From contig NC_088295.1 of NCBI RefSeq assembly GCF_032854445.1, positions 15,427,385-15,487,384 on the forward strand: 60,000 bases of DNA. The letters run 5' to 3'. Source of the stretch: Liolophura sinensis. Lineage: Eukaryota > Mollusca > Polyplacophora > Chitonida > Chitonidae. Position numbers and translations under genes: made by a program. Below the pieces are notes generated by a model, which worked only from the letters and a program-made list of their open reading frames with translations, did no database searches and was not told the origin of the DNA. Positions 26,093 through 39,354 of the stretch are shown here, in pieces; within the stretch, counting starts at the first letter, position 1; each line of letters begins with the position of its first letter.

Positions 26093-29000
26093 TTATTCAG
26101 GGCACCTGCCTTCCCCACTGATCAGGCTCTAAGATTATATTTACTGTGAGGTACAGGTATATCACTATGCAAAATAAAAAGATAGTCACACCACAAAGTT
26201 AGTAAAAAACAGTAGTATGTGTTGTATTTCTGATGTATGGTGTATTTGAATACTGTAAGTGTAAACCAACTTTTGATAGTAAAATTCTGTATTTAATATA
26301 TATACTATTTTGATTACCATTTTTATGTTTTGCTAAATATTGAGCACCTTAAGCAACAGTTTAAATAAAAATGAAGTGAATGGTGAATGTGACATTTCAC
26401 TGATATAACTCTATGTCAGCTATCCCTCACTTATTCTGACATTAGTTTGACTATTCTTACCTTCAGTATTTTCAGTATTTCTTGAGTCTTGAAACACAAT
26501 AATTTGAGCTACTTTTCGTAAATACAGAAAATTTGCTTTGATAAGCAAATATGGACTTTTTGCCAAAATTCTCAGGTATATAGCATTTTAATACATGCAG
26601 AAATGCTTGTGTATGAATCACTCATAGATACAAAGTTCTTGGTCTTGTTCTAAAAGTTCTTGTTTTCCATGTCTTTTTAAGTTTCTTTTAAAGTCTTCCT
26701 TTTTCGAGCAACAAAACATTATCTAATACAGTAGCTGTTTTATGGTTATTCCATGCTCTGTTTAGCCGGCTTGTATAGGAAAGTATGTGTACTTTATATA
26801 CCCTTTCCCTGGTTTTGGGATATATATGCAAGTAAAGCAGTATTCAGTATTGAAGACACAGACGTCCTCAGATTGTTCTTGTAAGATTTTCTCCCTGCAT
26901 AAGAGGGAAACCCTTTATGGATTGTTTCTGCCTGAACCCTTTCACGAAATAGGCTCTAATGTGAATTCATTCTGCTTGGCTGATCCTAATAAAATGATCC
27001 GAGAAGTAACATTTTCAGGTCACAGGCACTAACAATTTTTAAAACGGATTTTGTGATTCCTTTTGTAAATGCAGACTTGCTGATATTATCAATAGATTTA
27101 TTGATTTATTTTTTCTTAGACAACAGATAAGAAGTAGGAAAAATGTCCTTTTGGCAATATTGATGGAACAAAAAGTATTGTCAAGTCTTGTAGTAAGTGG
27201 CCATAGATTGGCAACCCACATAACCAACTAATTAGGCTGGGGATAGCTTAGTTTTTTGGAAATAGCTGTACATGTTCACACAGGGTTCTAACCTGCCTTT
27301 ATAATTTCTCTGTTTTTCCAGCAGAAGGAATGCAGGACAAGTCAGGAACTCCTGTTGCTATCTAACCTGGTCAACTCTGTCAATGTTTTCCCATTAAATG
27401 AGAAAAGCAAGGCAGGAAAGCATCTTGTGTGTGCTGTGGTGAGAGCGAGACAGAACGGCCTATAGATACACAAGTGGTAACTTTCAGCTTCGTCTGGGCA
27501 CTGTTTTGGTTGCAGGCAAAGGTCTTTGATAAGAAAAAGAAAAAAAAGATTCTCCCATTGATTCATCAGCAGCAGTAATTAAACAGCTGTGTATCAACTA
27601 TAGGGCTATAGTTGTCCTTGTTCATATGGGGAAATGGAAGCTTGTTTATTTTTGAATGCAGTGTATCCCTAAGCATTTAAACAGTCCAGACAAAATATAG
27701 CTAATTGACCTGGTGTCACAGACTTAAAGGATTCTGTCAAACTATTTTCCCTGAGCAGCCTTTTGATTCTGGTAGTGAAAGGTGGCACCGTTTTAAACTA
27801 AGGTCTGGATGTTAAGCTATTGATGACTGTGATTATTCGCTCTTAAAGGCTACCTCCGGCTTTTCTCTATGTAATGGTGATTGATTGAAGCGATACTGTG
27901 TACAGCATGATTCTACCAGAAGCGGGCTGGCTCTGTGTGTACATTCCCTTCTAACCATTTGTCCAATCATTGATTTATTATTGATTGCTTTGTGTACACT
28001 GCTTAACTGGATAAATCAACTTTTACGAATCGTTTTTTGTTATTGATATTTGTGTGCTTTATTTGAAGCAAAGTAATCTCATTTAAGAATCTTCCAGTGC
28101 GGTAACAAATTATCTATGGTTTTGATCATCCCCCTTGTGGGTGAGAGCATGTGTCTTAATCTGATGTACAGGCTGTTACTGCTCATTTTCTCTGTATTTG
28201 TTTGTTCATTATGCCTGGTAATAATGACATAATATAATGAGATAAGCTCCCTGGATCTCACAGGAAATGAAGTTCTGATGCTTATCAAACAGCTCCATTC
28301 TTGTCAAGGTTTTGGCTTCAAGTAATTGGGGTAAGCAAGAAAGGTTTAGTTATGTTGTGAAGTATTGTCTGGGGAAGCTGACTTCTGCTGGTACAGCATC
28401 ATCTCAAGTCAGATCTCCATTGGTGGGATGTAGACCCACATGTATGTTTGACTGTTACCTAGGACTTGGTGAAGTGGTAGAATCCACACCAAAATATCAT
28501 CACTGATAAAATGATGTTTTTGTCCATATTCCAGCAGTTGTTATGTACATGTATTTGAACACACACTAACTTTTACATCTCACTCCAAGAACTTGAAATT
28601 ACTAGCATATGCAGTTTATATGTATCTGTGGGTAGGGTATTGATTAACTTTATTAATTCTATAAACAGCAAAGAGTTACTTAATTACAACATTTTCCCTC
28701 AGCGAACTGTTGATTATAACATTCACTCCTGTCTATGGTCAGCGAATACTGGCATCATGTCAGTCAGCAAAATGATTTGATAGCAATGAAGCTTATATGC
28801 AGGAGACTTACTTATCAAAGAAGTTCATGTATTTATGTGATACTGCATTATATCGAATGTAGAACATTTTACAAAGCCTTCAGAGAACAGAATAACCAAC
28901 ATGCTGATAGAGATGTTCTTGAAGAGACTTGCCCAAATGACACTCGAACATCAGAATAAGGTTCACCTTTTTGTGGTAATGAAGGTAGAAAGACACTGTT

Positions 29001-32000
29001 TTTTTTTCTTTGTAACTTCCTAGCTCTGGGATTGTAGGGAGCCATTACACTGGCCAGTTTTTCTCTGTCTGTATGATTCATCTGCTACAACATCATGGAT
29101 CATAGCAACAGAGCTAAGAGCTTTATTATCCACCAATGAGTTGATTCGTTGTCCTGAAGTGCTGTGCTGATTACTTCTTTTGGGAATCACTTGAGCAGAA
29201 AATCTTCACCATTTGTCAGTCCCGCGACAGAACATGGGGTCAGTCTAACCATTTGCATGCGTTTGATAGTGCCTCTGCTGGAACAAGTGCCAGCTACATT
29301 AAGGACATTCTCTTTCATTAATTATTCAGATTTTGTTCTGGAATGAGCCTGTCAGTATCTTATGGGACCATATGGTTGCACAACTTGAATTGCATCAGAA
29401 ATACATTTCATTTTCTGCTTCGTTAAAGCTCATAGTCTGTAATTGCCATTGTGATTGAACATTTTCAGGAAACTTCTTTTGAATTTTTCAAAATACTAGA
29501 TGTCTAATTGAATACAGGGTTTGTTTTGTGTGGGTTAATTACTTTATCCTGATTGTTTTATGGCTTTTCCCTCCCCCTTGCTTGAGGCTCTGTTTGTTAA
29601 AAATGTGTGGGCTGTGTTTTTGCACAGTGTTGGAAGTATTTCGACCAAAATACCAGCTCAGTAAACCTGTTAATTATCATTATGAAGTAGAAGTGCGAGA
29701 AAAATTTGACATTTTAGGTATCTGATTTTGAAGTTGAAAAACTTCACTGGTATGCCAAGTCTTTGATTTTTACATCTTTTGGATGGTGGAGATGCTGTAA
29801 ATATTTACAGCTTCAGACCTATATTTTATATTATAAAACTTCAGACCTGACAAAAATTGTGTGAGTTGCAATATCATTCTAAGATGGTTGGCTATAAATT
29901 GTCATTTAGATTTCAGAACTGATTTCACAACCCTTTGCTGCATGTTAAATGGAGTGAACTGTAGAAATTTTGATAAAAAGATAAATTTAGATAAAAAGTA
30001 CGCTTGGGTCAGATTTTGGTAGTCTAATGGAAAGTATATGGAAGTGAAATTTTAATAAGTGTAACTTTTCACTTTTAGTAACAAGCGTGAAAGAAAATAT
30101 TAATCTACAACAGGGTTTTTATGTATTCATTGATTTGAGGTTGTGTTGTTTTATACGATTATGCAACTGGAAATTGGGAAGGAAAACTGATGTGTGTATG
30201 TATTGATTTCTCATAAATTGCATTGAACTTGCATGGATATCCGAATTCAATTTTATTGTGTGATATTTCATTGTCATGTATGTGGTTGAAACTTGTCTAC
30301 TCATGGTTAATGCATGAATAAATTGTTTTTGTCACTTTCAGAAAGGAAAAATATATGTGTAATATCATGATTTCCAAACCTTTAATACTTCATTGATTAT
30401 GAATTAGGAGATCAAGGGAATGTGATGGCCTGAAAGTTAGAATGTAGTGTCAGTCAGTGTAGCGGCTAGATATTTGATAAACCTGTGATAAATCTGTTGA
30501 ATTAAACTTATCACATGTTGATGGTTTATCCTTAGCATGTAACCCATAAAACTGACAGTCATCCTTGAAGTGAACAATTTTAGAATTCGCCGTTAAACAA
30601 CAAGCTAATAAAAGAATATTCCTGTAATTTTATGGTTTCATGAGGTACATGTAGCTTCTAAAATAGAACTTGTAACATTATTTAGAGACAGCAGTTTTTA
30701 CACTCAGTGTGTGTTTGAGGTAGCACTTTAAGAACCTGCTCTGCCAAGATTGGTTGTCATCAGTCTTAATGCTTGTTGTTTACAATATCAACAGTGTCAC
30801 ATTGAAGTTGTTTTTAGACAATTATGACATAAACAATTTGATTTGGACTTTAACATTCATACATGTAGTGGGAGGGATTTAAAGCAAACTATGGATAACT
30901 TTGCTGTAGCAGTTACATTAACTAATTCAGAATATAACAGGCTATGTAGTGTTGTTTGATGTATCTTTACTTGGCTTGAGAGGTCTGCTGGGAAATTAAG
31001 AAAAGAATTCTCTAGAGTTCATGTATAACAGATACACATAAACATTAGAATAAGCTGCCAGTATGTGCATGTCAACACAGTACAGAATGGCTGTCTGCAT
31101 ACACGCAGATGCTGTGATAGCACGGACTACATGTAAGTAGTCTGTCTGCGTGGTGAGCTGTTTTTAATGCAGTGCACTTTTTCTACACATATATATGTAT
31201 GTGTTCAATAATCTTTACTGTTCTAATAAACCATTTGCGCGGAATGACTTGGTTATTGAGACTTTGTAGTTATAGGTATAAATGAGCAAAAACAGAATCC
31301 GTGGCCACATGCTGTGGGTACATTTATTCATGTAAATATTGTTATGTGTGGTATTGCTGTGGACCTTTGCCTTATTGTAAACTTGCAATTTATATTGTAA
31401 AAATATATTTCAGGAACATTTATTGAGGGGTATGTTCTGTATATCCTTTGATATCTTTCATATTTCATCCTTTTTTCTTAAATTTTATTATGTGTTTATT
31501 TGATTTGTCACCATATTGAATTATTTTTCACTTATGTAATGGCAGTCTGTTATACATGTAGTGGTGGTGAATCTGGAAAATTCTGGGGTAGACCACTTAT
31601 GTTTGGCATGATAATGACAAACATCCTCATGTGTGAGATACAGATATGTACACCATGTTGATGGAAAACAAATGGATAATGGTCATCAATAAACACAAGA
31701 CTGTGTAAATGGCCAAATGAGCTTACTAATATTGAGGCCACCACAAACAGTCAGTCAGAAAATCAGTAAAATGTTGACAGTTGTACATGTATATGAAACC
31801 CGTATGAAATAAAGGTATCATTATTATATAATTATGAATGTGTCAGCTCATTTTAGGTTGTGACATTGCTCTGTTGGACTAAAAAATACATTTGTGAGTC
31901 GCATGTTTCTGCACGTCCCTTCCTGATCGAAATGATAATTACCACATTTGTGCAGGTATGAACTTTGCCACAAAAATTGTTTATATACACGTTCTTCAGC

Positions 32001-32039
32001 ACAGGTAATATAAAAATCAATTCTATGAACACAGATCAT

Positions 32040-32660
32040 GTCCCTTAAATACCCGTTCTGTGCAGAAGGTGGTCAGATATTTGCTTGGGTTGATCTTGAA
32101 AATTTATTGGTTTGGAATCCAGCCTTGCACAATTTGCCGCTTAAATCTGACAGTGCTGCTCTATTGTGTCCCTACCCAGGAGGCTCTGGGGCGACATCCA
32201 CACACATTTATCTGGGGCGGGTGATAACAGGGACGCCCGCTGTCTTATTGTCAGAGAAAAACTGTCCAATTTTGGCGTCAGGTGATTGATACCTGGGCGC
32301 TGTGGGCTGACAGCAGGCTGGAAAAAGTGGCAGAGTTAAATGATTAAATTGACCACGGAGCAGTGAATCTACAAGATACTAAAGAACCCTGGAAAATGAA
32401 ATGGTCTTGCTTTGGGAGGGTAATTATTCGGCCTGATTTACCTTGTTGTTTGCTCCTGCGAGATCATTGAATGATTTTAGCCTGTGGTACACTAATACCC
32501 TAATGAAAGAGGGAGGAATTACACATGGTGACTCCCTGGAGGTTGCCGAGGGAGACAATTCTCCCTGTAAGCGGTGATGCATCAAGCACGTAATAGTCCT
32601 GCTCCTGAGTGTGGCATCAAGTGTGCAACACCAGCCGGACTTTACACCTGTTTCTCCAGT
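32040..32660. promoter_or_regulatory. Possible intronic regulatory block (weak)
   Basis: GC-richer than its surroundings, with clustered homeodomain-type words: TGATTGAT at 32283-32290 (PBX/Exd-like), TGACAG at 32148-32153 and 32308-32313 (MEIS/Hth-like) and an ATGATTAAAT word near 32340. Such words also occur by chance, so only sequence conservation or chromatin data would make this an enhancer. Confidence 0.2.
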
Positions 32661-33760
32661 TTTCAAGATGTTAGATCACTGGCTACAAATACTGATGAAA
32701 TATTGCTGATGGTTGAATGCTGTAATGTGGAAAGACTTTTCTTGGTTAATTAATGGTTAGTGCTATATGTAGGCCCCAGCTATAAATATCCATTTTGTGA
32801 TATATGTAAAATGATACAAAAACTCTTGAGAAATGTCTTGAGAAAACAGTTAGAAATACATGTAAGTAGGCTTTTCTGTTGAATGGCAACAATAAACAGA
32901 ACTGCATGTAGCTATATGGGTTCAAGCAGTCTGTACACACAGCTTGTAGCATCCACTTTCTAAAACTTTCCACTTACACCATCACAGATCGTTCAGTCTA
33001 TTAGTTCTTTGCTCTTCTGAAAAGACCGCAGGTTTGTCCAATAGGAGCCAAAAAATAAACATTATCCATATTAGGCAATAAACTCTCTGAACGAGTGAAT
33101 TCCACGCACCTTGTGGAAACCACATCTCGTATTTTCAACGAAAACAAAAACTATTTCACAGTCTCCCACAAATGAACCTTAGTGTCCATACTTGAATCCG
33201 AATTGAAATTGGGAGAGAACAAAAATGACTGGAAGGAACTGGATTTGAACTGGTGACTGCTAGGGGCGATGTTTCAATGGGGCTTTGGTAAAAGACAGTA
33301 AAAAGCATTGCTCTCAAATTGCAGTGCTATATACATGTTATAGAGAGATTGTGCCTTTGATCTACTGGTCCTGTTGCCGGACAGAGTTAGAATACATGCC
33401 CTGTAGCCAGCACCCTACAGTGAATGGGTTTCGTGCAGTCTAGAACGAAGCTCTCGTGTTATTTGAATTGGAAGTCTTGTCAGTGTATGTATGTTCTCTG
33501 GGGGGTTTTATGTCATACTTCATATTTTTAATGGTTTTTTGGTCATAACCTGAAAACTATACTTTTTTGTATAAGTACAAAAATAATTCTTACAGATTTG
33601 TAATCTGGACATCAAGCAGTACTAGGCATTGTGTTTATTTAATCGTTTTAAGCAGTTTTTAGACTTCACCTACTCTTAAACTAATTTCATTGGTCAGTTA
33701 CAGCACAATTTGCATACCAAACAAAACGTTTTTGTACAATATAGGTAGGGAGATCCACCT

Positions 33761-34065
33761 AAAACTTGCAAGTGAAATTTCATCCGAAGGTCATTAGCGG
33801 ATTTACGGGAAAAGATGGTTTAACCGTATCAATAAAATCCAAAATTCAAAAAGCTGCTTCATGTGTTGGCTATTTAAAATGTGTTTTCTACCTTTACTGG
33901 TTTTGGAGATATTGCAATTTTACGGACTGACTATAAATAAAAATACCAAGTTTTTAAAAACATAAAATTTTCAATCCTGATACCCCCAGTAGTCTTGTAC
34001 CTGCATATCATTTTTCAATGCAATCGGCTGAGTGGTTCTGGGTAAGAAGTTTTTTTTAGATTTCC
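33761..34065 (+). repeat. Two diverged copies of a dispersed-repeat motif
   Basis: About 33761-33822 and about 33998-34065 share the pattern TGCA-(8 nt)-TTTCATCCGAA or similar, then CATTAGCGG or GCTGAGTGG, then GGGAAAAGA or GGGTAAGAAG, then a T run. The second copy has CAATCGGCTGAGTGGTTCTG, close to a motif I have seen dispersed in mollusc sequence. The element class is unknown. Confidence 0.45.
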
Positions 34066-36604
34066 ATACTGCTAGAATAGAACCAAAAAGTGGGTCACAG
34101 GTGGGTAAAGATTTATACTCCACCAGGTAGCCCAAGCGATTTGGTAATGAACATGTGTAGAAAGTTAACAGGTGTGGCATGCAGTTTTCTCGCAAAATGA
34201 AACAAACAGTTGTTTTTTCTGACAACAGAAAAAGAAAAATAATGTGAGTGAGAACAATAGTTTTCACTTGAAAGCCTAATTAAGTAATAGCATGTTACAT
34301 TGTAGTATATACTGATCAGTATTCCTAAAACACCTTGATAGTGAAAATATGACATACATGTCAACCAGAATTGGCTTTGGGATATTGTCACAGTGGTTGG
34401 TGTCTGTCCACCTGTTTATTTGTAAAACACATATTGCTAGATTTACCAATACTTGTAGCACATATACAGGTACAATTTGGATTTGGAAAGTACCTTGCTC
34501 ATTTCCTTTGACCTATGTAAGTTATATTCAAGGTCATTGAAGAATACGTGCTGCTGCTTTTTGCTACTTTTGAAATTTGGCTGCAGGGTATTGTTGCTGT
34601 CTGTCACACCTTCCCTGTGTATTAGATATGCATATCTCAATAAAAGAGTGTACTTGGGTAAAACAAAGTTATGTCATTTATGCATAAAGGTAAGGCTTTG
34701 AATCCTCTAATTGAATTTTGTCCTGATTGGTCAATATTGGTGGCGGCCATCTTTAATCTTTATATATCTTTTACTGCTGAAGCAAATGAGTATGGCTTCG
34801 AGCACCAATCAAATAAATGAATCAAATCTGACGCTCTAATTGGGGAATAGTTTTATTGGCCATCCTTAATTTACTAAAAATTAAAATATCTCATACTTCA
34901 CTTACCATAACCATATGAATCAATAGTGTGCCTAAATGATGACTTTACACAATCAAGGTGTATTCTGTTATCTATTTAAGTTGCATGTTTTGCTGTCGAG
35001 ATTAATGGCACTTTATTTCCAACCAAGCCTTAGATTCAGTGTCAGAGTCTACATTTAGCATTTTTAAAAACTATTCCTAAAGTTGTTGTGGTGAACCTTA
35101 TATATCTTGTAGAATGCTACCCAGTTTCTCTCCAGTTCAGGGAAGTGTAACTCAAAGGGAAGTAAGTCAGTGTGTTGTGAAGTCATCTCTTGCGGCAATA
35201 CACAGCCTGAACTTCCCGGGGAAAATATTCTGATCCTGACGGCATATTGATTGATTATTCCAGGACGTAGATAGCCTTTGGCTAGGTTTTTTAAAACGGA
35301 ACTGAGATATCCTGCCCTGGTATTTATAAGAACATATGGAAAAACATGGTGAGCTTATGATTTATGCATATGCTGGATCCGTTGGGATCTGAAGTCCACA
35401 GCGTTATCGACCACCTATGGAAATTTTACTTATGTCTGCGAGCAGTGTAATGCAGGGAAGTGTTAAGACGTAAAATTTCAATTTACCAATTACCCTACAA
35501 AGACATTGTTAGGTTGCACAGTTTCACGGTTTCTGTCTTCCAGTTGGAGGCAATTACCAGCAATCTTTGTACATGTATCACAGCTATAACCATGACATTT
35601 TTTTGGCCAATTTGCAAACATGATCATTACGGTTATGGTTTTCTGGTATAAGACCTTATGATCAGACTACCTAGCGGGTATGTTCATATTGATACACTGT
35701 GTACTGATTACATGTACTTAAGAAGACGCATAGAAATTGTCCAAAAGTCAGGTATGTGTGGCATAGATGTATGTTAGTCAGCCACCTATTGCTGCAACAT
35801 AACTCTAAGCCTATGTATTTTTTTTGTAATTATTGATACCAGAGCTAATATAAATCTTCTGAAGTGGTTCTAGCTAATAATTTTATTTAACCAAATGAAA
35901 GGCTTTTTTCAGAGGCTTAAAACAAAAGACAACAAACAATTCAACCTTCGTTTTGGAAGAGGTGTGCGAACAGGCCTAAATGGCTAGAGCTGTTATTTTC
36001 TCATGTGATTGATAGTTATAGATCAACTTTTAATGCTGAATTCTTACCAGGCAATGAGATATGCCGTGTTAGATATATCGAAAACACATTGTCACTCATT
36101 CGTACTCCACTCTTTTAGAGCTAAAAGACATACTTGAGCTATGGACAGTATGCACAATTTATATTGATGCATTTTTTCTTCTGTTGTCTTTTCATTTTAC
36201 TGGACAGCGAAATCTTTGGTCTAGAATAAATATGTTATAAATATGTATAAGCTGTCGGGGTAAGTTCGTGAAATTGAGAATTGTTGAAATCAGTTAAAGT
36301 TGAGCAGTTCATTTTAATCTACATCATTCAGACCATAAACTTGTTGAATTAGATTAACACTAACCAATCTATAAAGTGGTTGTAAATAGTGAGTGTATGG
36401 AAATTAACATCACTGCTAATTTTGTTTGCCTTATTTGCTCTATTTCCTCTATTAGTCTTTTGAGCTTAATGCTTACATGTGTAAAATTAAATCAAGGAAA
36501 CATTCTGAATGTTATTCATGCATGTATTTATGCATGGGGTTTAAGTCATACTTAACAATTTTTCAGTCATGTGACTAGGAAGAGCCATTAGGTTTGTGTA
36601 CATA

Positions 36605-36868
36605 TACTGTCTTCTTGTGGCAGGACGAGTCCATGCTGCCAAAGTGCTGTCGCCACTGAAGTGTCATTCCGAAGACACCAGACATCACACCCCACCCAGT
36701 TACATTGTACTGACACTGGGCCAGCCGTTCCTGTTCCTTGCTTTAACCTCATAGTGCTGAGTGCCAAGTGAGCCGGAAATAAGCACCATTTATGAAGTCT
36801 TTGGTATGACTCGACCACTGGTCTCTCGATTTTAAGGCGGACCATCTAACCATTGGCAAACCAAAGCG
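36605..36868 (-). mobile_element. tRNA-headed SINE-like element, minus strand
   Basis: Read on the minus strand, the head is GCCAATGGTTAGATGGTCCG (A-box region) followed by GAGACCAGTGGTCGAGTC (B-box region) and CATACCAAAGACTTCAT. The body runs to a right end containing TGTCGCCACTGAAGTGTC (plus-strand reading) and GTCTTCTTGTGGCAGGAC. The whole order matches a repeat I recognise from bivalve and gastropod DNA. It is GC-richer than its flanks. The 85-residue minus-strand ORF over it is an artefact of the element. Confidence 0.75.
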
Positions 36869-38480
36869 TAATTGTTATCCATTCTAAAGTTTTGTTAAGC
36901 TGCAAACTTTAACCCCAGCAACATGGTTTTATTCTCATTATAGTTGTTGATGTACATCAGCTATCTCCATAGAACTCTATTATGACTTATATATATAGAT
37001 CACTTTGGAACATATAGTAGACATATTACATACATTTACATAAAGTTTAGTGTGTCATAAGGTACATATTTAGAAAATACTCTTTTACACATAATATCAT
37101 AAAATTAATTTTGGTCCTGAGGCAGGTTTGCCTTACAGAGAATGCATTGCTTTCTTTAAATTATCACATACAAAAACAAAAAGGGGAGAAAAAGAATTTT
37201 CTTTCGTTATATGTATTGTATCCAGCAGAATGAGTGAACAACCCATTTAGAAATATGATATTGTGGATATAGGTAAGTAAAAGTAAAAATCAATGACAGG
37301 CTCAATACTCTCCCAATTGATACCTTGGAAACAACCTTTTTTAAGCCATAATGTGTTTCTTTTCATGTACATGTAGTTTATTCCAGCTGTTCCTGCTGGT
37401 TGTGGCACAAAAGGGTTCATATCATAGGATACCAAACTATTGATTTCATCATAGAAGAGGTACACCTCATTGTTCAGGATCTGCTACTGAAAGGGACCTG
37501 GGTTAAAAAACTGTGATATTGCTCAGTGTCAGACGGATAGTTTGTACGTAAATGTGTGTCATATGAGATGGTATTTATTGGCAGAAACTGGAGATTCCTG
37601 TTCATCATGACTCCTAGTTCATGCTGTGAGTTATATGAAGGCCATAGGATTGGTAAATCACAAATATTGACAGGTCACTCAGGAATTCAGTCCAACAAAT
37701 TTGCAATAAGTCTGTGGGATGAAATAAGGATATATGGCTCATAAATTCTTACGCAGAAGACTGGCCAGCTTTACAGTTTGAGGCTAAACATCTAAAACTC
37801 TCATCAATTTAACATTTCTTTTTTTTTTCTCCCTGCTTCATCAATAGAAATGATGGCAACCAGTTGACTGCTTGGGTTTTGTCATAAACAGAACAATATT
37901 TACAAGCGGGTGGGTCAGGCACTTTAGTTTCTACACAATACACAATGGGATTTAGTCGCCTGTGAACCATCTAAATGCATGAGTGCTGTTGATCCGTGTG
38001 CTATCGGAAGCAGTCATCTCAATGTATAGACTTATCCTTGCCTCTAGAGGGGAAATCTCAGCTTGTGCCTCTACTATAGAGCACACAGCTGATCGGAGTT
38101 TCATTCCCCCCATGGGGCCAACTCACTTGATGGGATATTAAGTCTAGCAGACCTGTGGTAACTTATCCAATGATAGAACTCATTTTGACCACTCAGGTTA
38201 CATTTGTCAGTTTCCCTTCCAGACGAGATCTCCTGTCATATGCCTGTCAAACAGCACACTGAGACTTGCGTCATTCCACGGCTCATTATGTTAAATTGTG
38301 ACAGGAGCAGACTTTTTTTTATTTTTTTATCCAAACCTTGGTATCATGCAAAGTGCATAGACAAAAATTACATTTTCTGGGTATTAAAGGATATACGAAA
38401 CGTAACGTTTTCATTAAGTTTATGTCATGTCCAAACATGTAGGGGTAAAATAAGATTCTTTTCCTTCCTCATAAGGTATA

Positions 38481-38514
38481 TTGATCATTTTAAGGTGCAT
38501 TGATCATTTTAAGA
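38481..38514. repeat. 19-bp tandem duplication (1.8 copies)
   Basis: TTGATCATTTTAAG occurs at 38481 and again at 38500, a period of 19 bp, about 300 bp upstream of exon B. Confidence 0.9.
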
Positions 38515-38795
38515 GAAAGGCTTTATCAGCTTAACAGGTTCAACAGTCAGTGAAGAAGACCTGCAGTGATATTGGTTGTAACATTGTCAATGCAACCATG
38601 AGAAAAACAGTGAACATGAGACAATTGAAAATATTGGTCAGAAAATGTTTTATGCTGAGTGCAAGTTACTCCAGAAAATTCCTGAGGTCCAGAAAACCAT
38701 TGTCAGACTTTTCATGTATGATTACTGTCATGTTTGATATTTTCTTCTTGATATCTGTTATATCATACATTGTTCACATTGTCTTTGTGTTTCAG

Positions 38796-38853
38796 TTGAA
38801 CAAGAAGTTAATTGAAGAAATCAACATTTTGGGAACAAAAAATGTAATCAAGG
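38796..38853 (+). CDS. SDR42E1: SDR42E-like dehydrogenase, internal exon B
   Basis: This 58-nt exon encodes LNKKLIEEINILGTKNVIK plus the first base of the next codon. It continues directly from the GREQ end of exon A, as in SDR42E proteins, where the same place reads as a leucine/asparagine-rich helix followed by a GT-N motif. The N-x-x-GT-x-N pattern is the extended-SDR helix that lines the cofactor site. The acceptor TTTCAG ends at 38795 and the donor GTAAGT begins at 38854. The exon enters in phase 0 and leaves in phase 1. The open frame extends upstream and downstream into intron by chance, giving a longer apparent ORF with hydrophobic intronic sequence that is not part of the protein. 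Confidence 0.85.
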
Positions 38854-39341
38854 GTAAGTATATCACAAGTGGGAAGCTCTTAAAGTAGATCGCCCTGTGC
38901 TGCGCCTTCCAAACTGCAGATATAGGGTTTGATGTCCCCTGAATTGATTCCGATTCTTTAAAACCGAAGAAAAATGGCAGAACTTGGTGATCAGAAAATG
39001 TACTCCTCTACGATCTAGCCATCATTGGCCTTATGACATCACAGCAGTACATTTGCTGCAGGCATCTGAGTCTTTGCTATGCGTACAACACAGAGTACAG
39101 GAAACAATCGCTATACTTTTACAGACAATTTCGGTATTATTCCATGCCCAAGTGTGGCTGGCGACTCCAGTAACACAACGCAGGATACTGTAAAGTTTCA
39201 TACATGACCTAAAAATACCACAGATTGAGAAAATATGGACCAGATCTCATTAAATATGCCCTTTGATTTACCGGGAACCCGATTGTGGCCGTATGAGCCA
39301 TACCTTCTGAAAGAAAAGGCCGAAGGACGAGTCTTATAATG

Positions 39342-39354
39342 CCCCCCCCCCCCC
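39342..39354. repeat. Poly-C run (13)
   Basis: Thirteen consecutive C, directly followed by an A-rich stretch. Confidence 0.95.

Larger units (their letters stand above)
6895..38795 (+). other. Intron A-B, 31.9 kb
   Basis: Bounded by GTGAGT at 6895 and TTTCAG at 38795, phase 0. Contents I can name are listed separately: SINE-like elements near 9.0, 9.7 and 36.7 kb, a SINE-tail remnant at 17.6 kb, an inverted repeat at 12.3-12.5 kb, a 49-bp triplication at 21.3-21.5 kb, simple tracts at 9.9, 17.7, 18.45, 19.6 and 26.07 kb, a pair of diverged repeat copies at 33.76-34.07 kb and a GC-richer block at 32.04-32.66 kb. Short open frames on both strands have no recognisable homology, mostly lack splice context and have atypical starts. 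The rest is unique AT-rich intron sequence. Confidence 0.8.

Noticed and set aside
36588-36845. 85-residue minus-strand ORF
   Set aside because: Lies entirely over a SINE-like element, including its tRNA-like head.
38550-38888. 112-residue ORF taken as a single gene
   Set aside because: Only 38796-38853 is exon; the hydrophobic part before it is intron read-through up to the TTTCAG acceptor.
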